64,000 nt of DNA from Chitinophagaceae bacterium IBVUCB2 (GTDB taxonomy: Bacteria; Bacteroidota; Bacteroidia; Chitinophagales; Chitinophagaceae): NCBI GenBank assembly GCA_002127295.1, contig NFUV01000001.1:1426001-1490000 (forward strand), written 5' to 3'. This document shows positions 18,777 to 27,050 of this stretch, piece after piece (the first letter of the stretch is position 1; each line of letters starts with the position of its first letter). The notes under the pieces are model-generated. The model did not search any database. It had not been told where the DNA came from and saw nothing but the letters and a program-made list of their open reading frames with translations. A program made the position numbers and the translations under genes.

Positions 18777-20852
18777 ATGCAAAAAAATATAGTCCTTTTA
18801 TATTCCTTATTCTGTTGTATAACTGCTTTTTCACAACAGGAAGAATCAGACTCATTACTAACCTTAGATGAGGTAACGATAAGAGCATTTGAACAAAACA
18901 GGAAAGCCAGTCTCACAGCATCTACCGTAAAAATAATAGACCGGAATGTTGCAGACATGCATAATAAGACCTCTTTCGTCCATGCATTTAATACTATAAC
19001 GGGTGTTAGAATGGAAGAAAGAAGTCCGGGTAGTTATCGGCTTAATATCCGTGGCAGCTCACTTCGTTCTCCATTTGGAGTAAGAAATACTAAAGTGTAC
19101 TGGAACGATCTTCCATTTACCGACCCCGGAGGCAATACTTATTTCAACCAATTTGCATATAACAATTTTTCAAGTATTGAAATATTTAAAGGCCCGGCTG
19201 GCAGCATGTATGGTGCCGGAACAGGCGGATTGATCCTGATAAATAATTTGGACCGCTGGCATCCGGGAGCCACTGTTGAGTACAACACCGGCAGCTATAA
19301 TCTTCATACCATATTTGGATCTGCAAGATTTGGAAGCGGACAAAATAAAAACCAATTTACGTATGCACATAATCAATCAGATGGGTATCGCATACAAACA
19401 AAAATGCGCCGGGATAATTTTTCCTGGATATCGCAATTAAAATTATCAAATAAGCAGCAACTCACTGCATCGGTTTTATTCAGTGATATGTATTACCAAA
19501 CACCCGGGGCTTTGACGCTGGCAGAGTTTATTGCTAACCCTAAAGCAGCTAGACCGGCTGGAGGTGGGTTTCCATCAGCCATAGATGCAAAAGCCGGCAT
19601 CTACCAAAAAAATATTACGGCAGGGTTCACTAATGTTTATGCTATTAATTCTTCATTTAAAAATAGTACAACTTTATATGGCGCATTTACACAAATAAAA
19701 AACCCGGCTATCCGTAATTATGAAAGAAGGAACGAACCAAGCTTGGGAGGAAGAACGATCTTTCGTTTCATTAAAAAATATGGACATCAAAAAGAATTGC
19801 AATTCATTGCTGGTAGTGAATTTCAACAAGGCTATTTCAACACACAGGTTTCTAGGAACAAAAATGGAAATCCTGATACATTGCAAACAAATGATGATAT
19901 TAATTATACAACCTATAATTTTTTTATACAAGGAGATTATAATCGAAATAATGATTGGATTATTAATGCAGGTATTAGTCTCAATAAAACGAAAGTTGAT
20001 TTTATACGATTAAGCTCATACCCAACTTCAAAACAAAGCCGCAGTTATCAAAATGAGTTAGCCCCAAAAATTTCAATGCGTAAAAAAATTACCGCTGATT
20101 TCTCCTTAAAGGCAACTTTATCAAGAGGATTTTCCCCTCCCACCATTGCGGAATTACTTCCTTCTACGGGACTTATCAGTACGGAGCTTGACGCAGAATA
20201 TGGCTGGAATTATGAGTTAACGGCCTCTTATTACCTTCTTAAAAACAGGCTACATATTGAAGCCACAGCATTCTATTTTAAATTAAACAAAGCATTAGTT
20301 CAACGACGTGATGTTTCCGGAGCTGACTTTTTTGTAAATGCAGGAGATGTAAAACAAAAGGGAATTGAATTATATACTAACTATTTGCTGATAAAAAATA
20401 CAATTAGTTTCATTGATCATTTAAATATCAAAGCAAGTTATAGCCGCAATCATTTTCGCTACGGTACGTTTATAAAAGGTGTGGATAATTTTTCTGGCAA
20501 AACTGTTCCATCCGTACCTGCATCTACTTTTTCTGCTGTTGCAGATCTACAATTTAAAAATGGTTTCTATTTTAATCTTACCTGGTATTCGGCTTCCCGT
20601 ATTTTTTTAAATGATGCAAATACAGCTACAGCAGATGCTTACCATTTGCTTGGCACCAAAATAGGCTGGACCAGATCTTTGCAGAAAAAATATAAGCTTG
20701 ATTTTTTTGCTGGCGCAGACAACCTGTTGGATGAAACTTATAGCTTAGGCAATGATATTAATGCAGCGGCCAATCGTTTCTATAATGCCGCCCCGAAAAG
20801 AAATTATTATGCAGGTGTTTCTTTCCAATGGACCAGAGTACCGAAAAAGTAG
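18777..20852 (+). CDS. TonB-dependent outer membrane receptor
   Basis: This is a TonB-dependent receptor for uptake of a scarce ligand across the outer membrane. The 691-residue product has a signal peptide (LLYSLFCCITAFSQQ), a TonB-box-like LTLDEVTIRAF and a plug domain with LNIRGSSLRSPFGVRN and IEIFKGPAGSMYGAGTGGLI. A 22-strand barrel follows, ending NYYAGVSFQWTRVPKK. It lacks the carboxypeptidase-like domain of SusC and has no SusD partner, so an iron chelate, heme or vitamin ligand is more likely than a glycan. No riboswitch lies upstream. It is divergent from the permease/PLP-enzyme pair. Confidence 0.9.
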   Translation: MQKNIVLLYSLFCCITAFSQQEESDSLLTLDEVTIRAFEQNRKASLTASTVKIIDRNVADMHNKTSFVHAFNTITGVRMEERSPGSYRLNIRGSSLRSPFGVRNTKVYWNDLPFTDPGGNTYFNQFAYNNFSSIEIFKGPAGSMYGAGTGGLILINNLDRWHPGATVEYNTGSYNLHTIFGSARFGSGQNKNQFTYAHNQSDGYRIQTKMRRDNFSWISQLKLSNKQQLTASVLFSDMYYQTPGALTLAEFIANPKAARPAGGGFPSAIDAKAGIYQKNITAGFTNVYAINSSFKNSTTLYGAFTQIKNPAIRNYERRNEPSLGGRTIFRFIKKYGHQKELQFIAGSEFQQGYFNTQVSRNKNGNPDTLQTNDDINYTTYNFFIQGDYNRNNDWIINAGISLNKTKVDFIRLSSYPTSKQSRSYQNELAPKISMRKKITADFSLKATLSRGFSPPTIAELLPSTGLISTELDAEYGWNYELTASYYLLKNRLHIEATAFYFKLNKALVQRRDVSGADFFVNAGDVKQKGIELYTNYLLIKNTISFIDHLNIKASYSRNHFRYGTFIKGVDNFSGKTVPSVPASTFSAVADLQFKNGFYFNLTWYSASRIFLNDANTATADAYHLLGTKIGWTRSLQKKYKLDFFAGADNLLDETYSLGNDINAAANRFYNAAPKRNYYAGVSFQWTRVPKK

Positions 20853-20934
20853 CTTTACCTAACCTTAAAACGTTTTTGTGCTAAATAAGGAAATATGCAG
20901 AATGCTCATCCGTGTTACTGCAGTACAAGGGTGA

Positions 20935-20971
20935 TTAATTTCTTCTCTTTCACTGGAAGAAAAGAAATTAA
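20935..20971. other. Strong stem-loop between TonB receptor and cobalamin riboswitch
   Basis: TTAATTTCTT (20935-20944) pairs perfectly with AAGAAATTAA (20962-20971). After one mismatch, six more pairs (one G-T) close a 3-nt loop. It lies about 80 bases past the receptor stop and has no T-run. It may terminate or stabilise the upstream mRNA 3' end. I see nothing else in 20853-21066. Confidence 0.45.
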
Positions 20972-21074
20972 CTGACCTGCGGTCGCAATAGAAGATGATA
21001 GTAGCAACCAGCTGGTTAAAAAAATTCTCCACCACTCTGTTGAAAACTCTTCTGGCAAAAAGAAGTACGGTGCT

Positions 21075-21082
21075 TACATTTG
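21075..21082 (+). promoter_or_regulatory. Predicted -7 box of the btuB transcript
   Basis: TACATTTG matches TAnnTTTG exactly and lies five bases before the first pairing strand of the cobalamin aptamer, so transcription would begin at the aptamer's 5' end (~21088). No good -33 TTG is present at the right distance. Confidence 0.45.
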
Positions 21083-21086
21083 CACC

Positions 21087-21250
21087 GATTTGGTTTTCCC
21101 GCTTCAAGCGGGAGATTAAAAGGGAAGTCAGTCAAAATCTGACGCTATCCCCGTAGCTGTAAGCTCCTTTTATGTTGTTTAATCTTCATGCCACTGTCAT
21201 AAGACGGGAAGGCATTGAACAACGGAGTAAGCCAGAAGACCTGCCACATC
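21087..21250 (+). ncRNA. Cobalamin (B12) riboswitch
   Basis: This aptamer binds adenosylcobalamin or another cobalamin and turns down expression of the downstream gene. The conserved parts are visible: GGT (21092-21094), a GC hairpin, then the core AAAAGGGAAG near 21118, CCCCGTAGCTGTAAGC (about 21150-21165), GCCACTGTCATAAGACGGGA near 21190 and AGTAAGCCAGAAGACCTGCC ending at about 21245. P1 can form from GATTTGG (21087-21093) with CCACATC (21244-21250), 6 of 7 pairs. It lies 111 bases before btuB; that spacer should hold the expression platform. Confidence 0.95.
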
Positions 21251-21361
21251 AGTTAACAACATTCAGCTTTCGGGTGAAAGGCATGAGATGTAAAAGTCGC
21301 AGGACGTTTATATTTCTATCTCTTATTTTCCGGAAGCAGTCACAACAAAATTTCATTTTAC

Positions 21362-23302
21362 ATGAAAAAACAATTTTTTGTAGTGGCTGCTCTAATTTTT
21401 GGCAGTCAGTTACAAGCACAAAAAGACACGACTTCATTAGACGAAGTGGTGCTTACAGCAAACAAGTATCCTAAAAAACAAAGTGAAACCGGAAAAGTAG
21501 TTTCCGTAATTAACCGGCAACAACTGGAAAAAAATGGCGGTAAAACATTAAGCGAATTGCTTAATACTGTTGTAGGAACAACTCTAATTGGGGCTAACAA
21601 TAATCCAGGCACTAATTTAACTGCGAGTATTCGTGGTGCATCGGCCGGAAATGTTTTAATTCTTTTAGATGGAATACCTGTTAATGATCCTTCTGTTATT
21701 ACCAATTACTTTGATTTGAATTTTATTAGTACTGACCAAATCGAAAGAATTGAAATATTAAAAGGAGGGCAATCAACCTTATATGGCTCTGATGCCGTGA
21801 TGGGAGTTATTAATATTATTTCCAGAAAAGCAACAGCTAATAAAATGAATGTGAACGGAAACTTTAGTGGGGGGAGTTATAATACACTAAAGCAATCGCT
21901 TGGTATTGGTGGCAAAAATAGTACTGTTGATTACTCATTAAACTATACACACCTTTCTTCAGATGGATTTTCTACTGCCACTGACAAAAACAAAACAGGC
22001 AGTTTTGATAATGATAATTACGGTCAGCATGTTGCAAACGGTCGTTTTGGTTTTGCTGCTGGCAAAAAATTAAAAATTTCATTATCCGGAACATATAGCA
22101 ATTACAATACAGAGCTTGATGCATCTGCTTTCAATGATGAAAGAGATTATTCTGTTAGAAATATTAATAAACAAGCCGGGCTTGGCATTTTTTATACTTT
22201 AAATAAAGGAACGATTCATGCCAATTACAACTTCAACCGTGCAGAAAGAGATTACTTGAACGATTCATTACACAAGCCAAATCCATATTCGGTTTATCAA
22301 AAAAGTAATTATATCGGCCGTACACATTTTGCTGAATTATACAGTGCCTGGAAATTTACTGAATGGGAGTTATTGATCGGTGGCGATTACAGATTTCATA
22401 ATACCAACCAAACGTACTGGTCAACGGGTTCATTTGGACCTTATAATCCTGCTCCCTTAATTGGAAAGATGGATCAAATAAGCCCTTACACATCTATTAT
22501 CTATAACAAGAAGGATTTTAATGTAGAGCTTGGGAGCCGTTTAAATTTTCATTCTGAATACGGCACTAACGTTACTTTTAGCTTTAATCCATCTTATCTT
22601 ATAAAAAATAAAGCTAAGATTTTTGCGAACCTTTATTCATCCTTCAAAGCTCCAACGCTTTACCAATTATTTGATGAATTTGCAGGCAATACAGACCTGA
22701 CAGCAGAAAAAGGTATTGTGGGGGAAGTTGGTACTGAGATATTGTCTATCAAATCATTTAAAACAAGAATAGTTGGGTTTTACAGAAATACAAAAGATGC
22801 CATTGTGTATACTTCAAACCCATCAACGTTTGTCAGTAAATATTTAAATGCCGCAAAACAAACTAACTATGGAGTAGAAATAGAAGCCAGTTATACAATT
22901 GGCCAACTCAACATTGCTTCTAACTATACCTATACAAATGGAGAAACTAGCGCTGCATTTGATGGAACCGGGGCTCCACTAACTAAAGACACATCGTATT
23001 TTAATTTATATCGAATTCCAAAACATGCTTTCAATCTAACCGCAGGATTTCAACTATCCAATGCTTTTTTTGTAAGTATGCAAGTTCATTCTGTAAGCAA
23101 ACGAGATGAATATGTGTATGCAGGTGCGCCAGAAATACTAAAAGGCTATACTACAATAGACTTGTATGGAGAATACAAATTCGCTAAAAAAGCAAAACTA
23201 TTTCTTGATTTAAAAAATATCTCTAACAAGCTCTATTTTGATTTTTTGGGATACAATACCAGACGATTCAACTTTACAACTGGTGTAAGTTTTCAATTAT
23301 AA
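21362..23302 (+). CDS. btuB: TonB-dependent cobalamin receptor BtuB
   Basis: This is an outer membrane receptor, inferred to take up cobalamin because a cobalamin riboswitch precedes it. The 646 residues have a signal peptide (FFVVAALIFGSQLQAQ), the TonB-box-like LDEVVLTANKYPKKQSE and a plug (ASIRGASAGNVLILLDGIPV ... IEILKGGQSTLYGSDAVMGV). A barrel ends RRFNFTTGVSFQL, with a short conserved aromatic end. The length fits BtuB (~600-650) rather than the larger SusC proteins. It is followed 10 bases later by the CWC protein and a terminator, so the transcript is riboswitch-btuB-CWC. Confidence 0.92.
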   Translation: MKKQFFVVAALIFGSQLQAQKDTTSLDEVVLTANKYPKKQSETGKVVSVINRQQLEKNGGKTLSELLNTVVGTTLIGANNNPGTNLTASIRGASAGNVLILLDGIPVNDPSVITNYFDLNFISTDQIERIEILKGGQSTLYGSDAVMGVINIISRKATANKMNVNGNFSGGSYNTLKQSLGIGGKNSTVDYSLNYTHLSSDGFSTATDKNKTGSFDNDNYGQHVANGRFGFAAGKKLKISLSGTYSNYNTELDASAFNDERDYSVRNINKQAGLGIFYTLNKGTIHANYNFNRAERDYLNDSLHKPNPYSVYQKSNYIGRTHFAELYSAWKFTEWELLIGGDYRFHNTNQTYWSTGSFGPYNPAPLIGKMDQISPYTSIIYNKKDFNVELGSRLNFHSEYGTNVTFSFNPSYLIKNKAKIFANLYSSFKAPTLYQLFDEFAGNTDLTAEKGIVGEVGTEILSIKSFKTRIVGFYRNTKDAIVYTSNPSTFVSKYLNAAKQTNYGVEIEASYTIGQLNIASNYTYTNGETSAAFDGTGAPLTKDTSYFNLYRIPKHAFNLTAGFQLSNAFFVSMQVHSVSKRDEYVYAGAPEILKGYTTIDLYGEYKFAKKAKLFLDLKNISNKLYFDFLGYNTRRFNFTTGVSFQL

Positions 23303-23312
23303 AAGATCATCC

Positions 23313-23528
23313 ATGTGCCAGCATGAAATCAAAAATTGTCCCCGTTGTAACAAAGCTTTTGAATGTAAGCCCGGAAATATTACACAATGCCAATGCTTTG
23401 GCATTATCATGACAGCAGAACAAAAGGCTTATATAGAACTTCGATACAATGAATGTTTATGCCGCAACTGTTTGACCCAGTTGCAAAACGAAGTCGAGCT
23501 GTCCAAAGAAAAGTTTATTTATCGATAA
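23313..23528 (+). CDS. Small cysteine-rich CWC-family protein
   Basis: The 71-residue protein has eight cysteines, in MCQHEIKNCPRCNKAFEC, QCQCFGI and ECLCRNCL, and matches the cysteine-rich CWC family, whose function is unknown. The CxxC pairs suggest zinc or another metal. It has no signal peptide, so it is probably cytoplasmic. It is 10 bases downstream of btuB and ahead of the terminator, so it is under the same B12 control. An accessory role in cobalamin handling is an inference from that position only. Confidence 0.85.
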   Translation: MCQHEIKNCPRCNKAFECKPGNITQCQCFGIIMTAEQKAYIELRYNECLCRNCLTQLQNEVELSKEKFIYR

Positions 23529-23533
23529 ATGCC

Positions 23534-23570
23534 ATAAGGCGGTAACAGAATGTTGCCGCCTTATTGTTTA
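23534..23570 (+). terminator. Terminator of the btuB-CWC transcript
   Basis: A 13-bp stem with one G-T pair (23534-23546 with 23552-23564, GC core AAGGCGG/CCGCCTT) and a 5-nt loop is followed by TGTTTA. It starts six bases after the CWC stop and ends the B12-controlled unit ahead of marC. Confidence 0.8.
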
Positions 23571-23599
23571 GCTTATACTATTTTTGCCAAAACTCTCTT

Positions 23600-24181
23600 A
23601 TGAGTATCGATTTAAATAAATTACTTACTGTAACCTTTACGCTGTTTGCAGTCATTGATATTGTTGGTTCTGTTCCCATTCTAATTTCTTTGAAACAAAA
23701 GATGGGTGGTATGAATGAGTTTAAAGCCACATTGATCTCCGGTGCATTGATGATCATATTCATGTTTATCGGTGAAGCTTTTTTAGGCATTCTTGGATTA
23801 GATGTAGGATCATTCGCTGTAGGTGGCTCCATTGTAATTTTTATACTTGGCCTTGAAATGGTATTAGGATTAGAATTTTTTAAAAGCGAACAAAATGTAA
23901 AAGCAGCCACGGTAGTACCTATTGCTTTTCCATTGATCGCTGGCTCTGGCACACTGACGACTATTATGTCGTTACGAGGAGCCAATTATGGAGAAACGAT
24001 TTTGCTTATTGCTATACTAATTAATCTCATTATTGTTTATGCAGTGCTAAAATCATTAGGCCCGATTGCCAAACTACTAGGTCCGGCAGGATTGATTGCA
24101 GTAAGAAAATTTTTTGGCGTAATATTGCTCGCCATTGCGGTGAAAATTTTCGCTACCAATGCACCGGGATTGATAAAATAA
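23600..24181 (+). CDS. MarC family integral membrane protein
   Basis: This is a six-helix inner membrane protein of the MarC/YhgN family; the transport substrate, if any, is unknown, and the family is not an efflux pump for antibiotics despite its name. The start MSIDLNKLLTVTFTLFAVID (ATG 23600) is chosen because the longer frame to 23564 enters the preceding terminator. Typical motifs are VIDIVGSVPILISLKQK, FPLIAGSGTLTTIMSL and GVILLAIAVKIF. It ends just before the tRNA-Arg gene. Confidence 0.92.
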   Translation: MSIDLNKLLTVTFTLFAVIDIVGSVPILISLKQKMGGMNEFKATLISGALMIIFMFIGEAFLGILGLDVGSFAVGGSIVIFILGLEMVLGLEFFKSEQNVKAATVVPIAFPLIAGSGTLTTIMSLRGANYGETILLIAILINLIIVYAVLKSLGPIAKLLGPAGLIAVRKFFGVILLAIAVKIFATNAPGLIK

Positions 24182-24194
24182 TTATACCCCATCC

Positions 24195-24266
24195 GGCCTC
24201 GTAGTACAATGGATAGTATAAGAGTTTCCGAAGCTCCAGATCCAAGTTCGATTCTTGGCGAGGCTA
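24195..24266 (+). tRNA. tRNA-Arg (anticodon CCG)
   Basis: The sequence folds as a full cloverleaf: acceptor GGCCTCG/CGAGGCT (G-T at the end pair), D arm GTAC/GTAT, anticodon loop TTCCGAA with CCG at 24228-24230, and T arm CCAAG-TTCGATT-CTTGG. The discriminator base A is at 24266. The anticodon stem has an A-C mismatch at its outermost pair. CCA is not encoded. A terminator follows five bases later. Confidence 0.95.
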
Positions 24267-24270
24267 CTGA

Positions 24271-24305
24271 AAGCCATCCACTTTTTAACGGATGGCTTTT
24301 TTATT
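24271..24305 (+). terminator. Terminator after tRNA-Arg
   Basis: AAGCCATCC (24271-24279) pairs with GGATGGCTT (24290-24298), followed by a T-run. It ends the tRNA transcript. Confidence 0.85.
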
Positions 24306-24353
24306 TTATGCGATATATTTTCTATCTTACTCATAACATCAAAATCAACTGAC

Positions 24354-24791
24354 ATGGCAACTACTTCACGCAAACCCTCCTCCTTTCTTATATTTCCCTG
24401 GGGGCTTCTTTCTATTGTACTTGTACTTGGATTAAACCTGACACTAAATAATGAATGGTTTAGCAAAAACTGGAGTTGGATAGCATTGGTACTGATAATT
24501 CCTGCTGCAATATTGGAAAACTTTAAAGTAGGATACTCCACCATGCGGATAATGTTTATGAAAGTAGTGTATTCGCTTATTTCTTTCCTGTTAGTTGGAA
24601 TGGCATTCGGATCGGCGCTAACCGGATATCATATTGAAAAATTTCAAAAAATTCAGGGAGTAAGAGTAATCAACCTTCCCTGGTATGTTCTGTTGGCGTT
24701 GATGGTGTTGTTGCTGATACAGGTAGCACAACTATTTAGTATGTTAAAAGCAGTGAAAAGGGAGTTTATGCAAATGGATCCCGACCAATAA
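24354..24791 (+). CDS. Four-helix membrane protein of unknown function
   Basis: The 145-residue product (start MATTSRKPSS at ATG 24354) has four predicted membrane helices (about 11-29, 38-53, 66-88 and 103-125), a short basic N-terminus and an acidic end (MDPDQ). I do not recognise the family. The frame is open upstream to 24255, but that would run through the tRNA and its terminator, so the internal ATG is the real start. It converges on crtY with four bases between the stops. Confidence 0.7.
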   Translation: MATTSRKPSSFLIFPWGLLSIVLVLGLNLTLNNEWFSKNWSWIALVLIIPAAILENFKVGYSTMRIMFMKVVYSLISFLLVGMAFGSALTGYHIEKFQKIQGVRVINLPWYVLLALMVLLLIQVAQLFSMLKAVKREFMQMDPDQ

Positions 24792-24795
24792 TTTT

Positions 24796-25950
24796 TTATA
24801 CCTGTTTTATAGCCGCTTTTAAAAAAGGCCAGGTGGGTAGTGATGAAATAATTTTCAACTCCTCCTGTAAAGAGCTTTCATTATCTAAAAACCTCAGCAC
24901 TTGTTGGGGTTTATTTTTTTTAAAGAGTTGCGAAAATATTTTATCGCCGGGGAGTTTATCATAAAAGAGAATATGCAGCAGTGTATTATCATAAAACCTA
25001 AACCTTGCCGGCGTTTGTGGGAGCTCATTTAATGATTTATTTGCGGCGAGATACTCGACAATCTCCATTGATTGCTTTTGAATGAATTGAAAAGTATACC
25101 CACTGGAGGATTTCGTTTGTCCACCCGCTGTTCCTATCATCCATGCATTATGCCCATTGAAAGTCAGCTTTTCGTTTGTCATTGGAATAACACCAAACTC
25201 CACTTCTTTAATTATATACTCGTCAATATTTAAAAAATCATTGATATAGGTTCTCAACTCTTTATCATACTCCTCATCATCCAGCATGGTTTTGGTGAAG
25301 AGAGTATACTCAATCAATGCGGATGTAGTGCTAAAGGGAAGTACATACGCAAACGTAGTACCATGTTGTTGATGTACCCGAAAGTCCATCATGGTAGCTT
25401 CCCCGGAATTAAAAGAAGGTTTTGCTGTTTCAATTACCCATCCTTTAAAATGTTGAAGTAATTTAATAACACCATTCCTGGGTGGAGCAGGTTTATAAAT
25501 TGAATTGAAAATTTGTGTACCTACATCAATCAACCTAAATTGCTTATCGTCTATCTTCAAAACGATTGCTTCATCTTCTTGTTCCCATCCTTTCACATCA
25601 CCATATACAACTTCTACATTCTTATTTTTATTTATTTCGCTAAAGCAGTAGTTGTAAAAATCGGCCCCTCTGATCATTTTATATTCATAGGGGTCTATAG
25701 CTAACCCAGAAGAAAAATCATTACTTAGAAAAGAAACCTTATCCCATCTTTTATAAACAATTTCATCAAAAAAGCCCTTCTCCCTTTCCCAATAGCACCA
25801 GGTCCTGTCATTCTTGGTTTTTACTTCTTTGTCGATGAGTAATATTTTTTTATTGGCCAGGCTTTTATTGCGGAGCATACGGAGTAAAAGGCTGAGCCCA
25901 GCACAGCCGGCACCACATATTATATAATCGTATGAGTTTGATTTAAGCAA
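24796..25950 (-). CDS. crtY: Lycopene beta-cyclase
   Basis: CrtY folds the ends of lycopene into beta-ionone rings, giving gamma- and then beta-carotene. The 384 residues show the FAD/NAD-binding start YDYIICGAGCAGLSLLLRM, LLIDKEVKTKNDRTWCYWE (family D-x-TW motif) and PRNGVIKLLQHFKGWVIE. Next come VLPFSTTSALIEYTLF and GVIPMTNE, then GTAGGQTKSSSGYTFQFIQ. The first codon seems to be TTG; there is no in-frame ATG close by. It is the last gene of the crt operon, 34 bases after crtZ. Confidence 0.93.
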   Translation of the reverse strand: MLKSNSYDYIICGAGCAGLSLLLRMLRNKSLANKKILLIDKEVKTKNDRTWCYWEREKGFFDEIVYKRWDKVSFLSNDFSSGLAIDPYEYKMIRGADFYNYCFSEINKNKNVEVVYGDVKGWEQEDEAIVLKIDDKQFRLIDVGTQIFNSIYKPAPPRNGVIKLLQHFKGWVIETAKPSFNSGEATMMDFRVHQQHGTTFAYVLPFSTTSALIEYTLFTKTMLDDEEYDKELRTYINDFLNIDEYIIKEVEFGVIPMTNEKLTFNGHNAWMIGTAGGQTKSSSGYTFQFIQKQSMEIVEYLAANKSLNELPQTPARFRFYDNTLLHILFYDKLPGDKIFSQLFKKNKPQQVLRFLDNESSLQEELKIISSLPTWPFLKAAIKQV

Positions 25951-25984
25951 CGGAAATTTTGAGCACTAAAGATAGTAGAATAGG

Positions 25985-26494
25985 TTAGTCGGCTTCCGGA
26001 GCATATGCAACTTTTCGACTTCCTGCCATCAATTTTTTATCCCGGCGTATTTTTTCCCAATACTTTTTGTGCACATATAGCATACCGAAACTTTCACCAT
26101 TATGTCTATCCAGATGTTTGTGGTGCATTTTATGGGCCCATCGTATTGTTCTTACATATGAGTTATTACTTCTTGTAAACCATTTGAACCGCTGGTGAAT
26201 AATTACATCATGTACTATAAAATAAGCAACTCCATATGCCATAATACCAAAACCAATGGCTTGCATCCACCACATTTTATCAAATGTGCCAAAATAAATT
26301 AATAACATACTTGGGATGGCGAATATGATAAAGAAAGCATCATTTTTTTCAAAAAAGCCCGGTTCAGTCTGGTGATGATCTTTATGGAGATACCATAAAA
26401 AGCCATGCATTATAAAACGATGAGTACACCATGTGATCCCTTCCATGACTATAAAAGTTCCCAGCAACACCAATATATATCTTAGAACATCCAT
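25985..26494 (-). CDS. crtZ: Beta-carotene hydroxylase
   Basis: CrtZ is a membrane di-iron hydroxylase that adds 3-hydroxyl groups to beta-carotene rings, making beta-cryptoxanthin and zeaxanthin. The 169 residues have about four helices and the histidine clusters of the fatty acid hydroxylase superfamily: THRFIMHG and HKDHH (near 25-42), HDVIIHQRF (near 94) and HKMHHKH (near 122). It lies 11 bases after idi in the crt operon. No CrtW ketolase is visible, so zeaxanthin rather than astaxanthin is the predicted end product of the genes seen here. Confidence 0.93.
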   Translation of the reverse strand: MDVLRYILVLLGTFIVMEGITWCTHRFIMHGFLWYLHKDHHQTEPGFFEKNDAFFIIFAIPSMLLIYFGTFDKMWWMQAIGFGIMAYGVAYFIVHDVIIHQRFKWFTRSNNSYVRTIRWAHKMHHKHLDRHNGESFGMLYVHKKYWEKIRRDKKLMAGSRKVAYAPEAD

Positions 26495-26505
26495 ATTACA
26501 ATATT

Positions 26506-27048
26506 TTAAACAGCTATTTTAACCTGGTAAGTCTTTGCCCACCACTTTTCTATTTCCGGGAAAGCTATATGAAACCAGGCAGTGAACTTTTCTGGTGTTT
26601 CCCGCAATGATAAGCGAATAGCCGGTATTTCCATGTAACAGCAACTCATCACTTCATCAGTATTAAAAAGTATTTCGCCATCATATTCTCCAACAAATAC
26701 ATGGTCGAATTCATGCTCCATAAGACCGTTTTCTAACTTTGCATTATATACGAAATCAAAAATTTTCTCAACAGATACCTGAAAACCCAGTTCTTCATTG
26801 AGCCTCCGCATGACAGCTTCTTCAGTTACTTCGCCCGGGAGTGGATGGCTACAGCAGGCATTTGTCCATAATCCCCCACTATGATATTTACCCAAAGCTC
26901 TTTGCTGGAGCAACATCTCTCCTTTTTTATTAAAAATAAAAACACTGAATGCCCGGTGCAATAATCCCTTAACATGAGCATCCATTTTTTCATGACTTCC
27001 CAAAGGATTGTCAAAGCTATCTACCAATATTACATTTTCCGTTTGCAT
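26506..27048 (-). CDS. idi: Isopentenyl-diphosphate delta-isomerase (type I)
   Basis: IDI converts IPP to DMAPP, balancing the C5 units for prenyl chain synthesis. This 180-residue Nudix-fold enzyme has the catalytic cysteine in TNACCSHPLPGE, the Nudix-like helix EAVMRRLNEELGF and the glutamates of LENGLMEHEFDHVFVG. It starts two bases after the crtB stop, so it is translationally linked to the carotenoid genes. Its place inside the operon suggests that C5 supply is raised together with pigment synthesis. Confidence 0.95.
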   Translation of the reverse strand: MQTENVILVDSFDNPLGSHEKMDAHVKGLLHRAFSVFIFNKKGEMLLQQRALGKYHSGGLWTNACCSHPLPGEVTEEAVMRRLNEELGFQVSVEKIFDFVYNAKLENGLMEHEFDHVFVGEYDGEILFNTDEVMSCCYMEIPAIRLSLRETPEKFTAWFHIAFPEIEKWWAKTYQVKIAV

Positions 27049-27050
27049 AG

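Noticed and set aside
20865-21107. 80-codon frame on the minus strand before the riboswitch
   Set aside because: It covers a stem-loop, the btuB promoter and the aptamer start, and its product is Phe/Arg-rich with no domain.
21175-21182. A further TTGTTTAA resembling the crt operator arm
   Set aside because: It lies inside the cobalamin aptamer and pairs with GAACAA in a peripheral stem, so it is part of the RNA fold.
24255-24353. N-terminal extension of the membrane protein at 24354
   Set aside because: It would run from inside the tRNA-Arg gene and through its terminator; the ATG at 24354 gives a normal protein.
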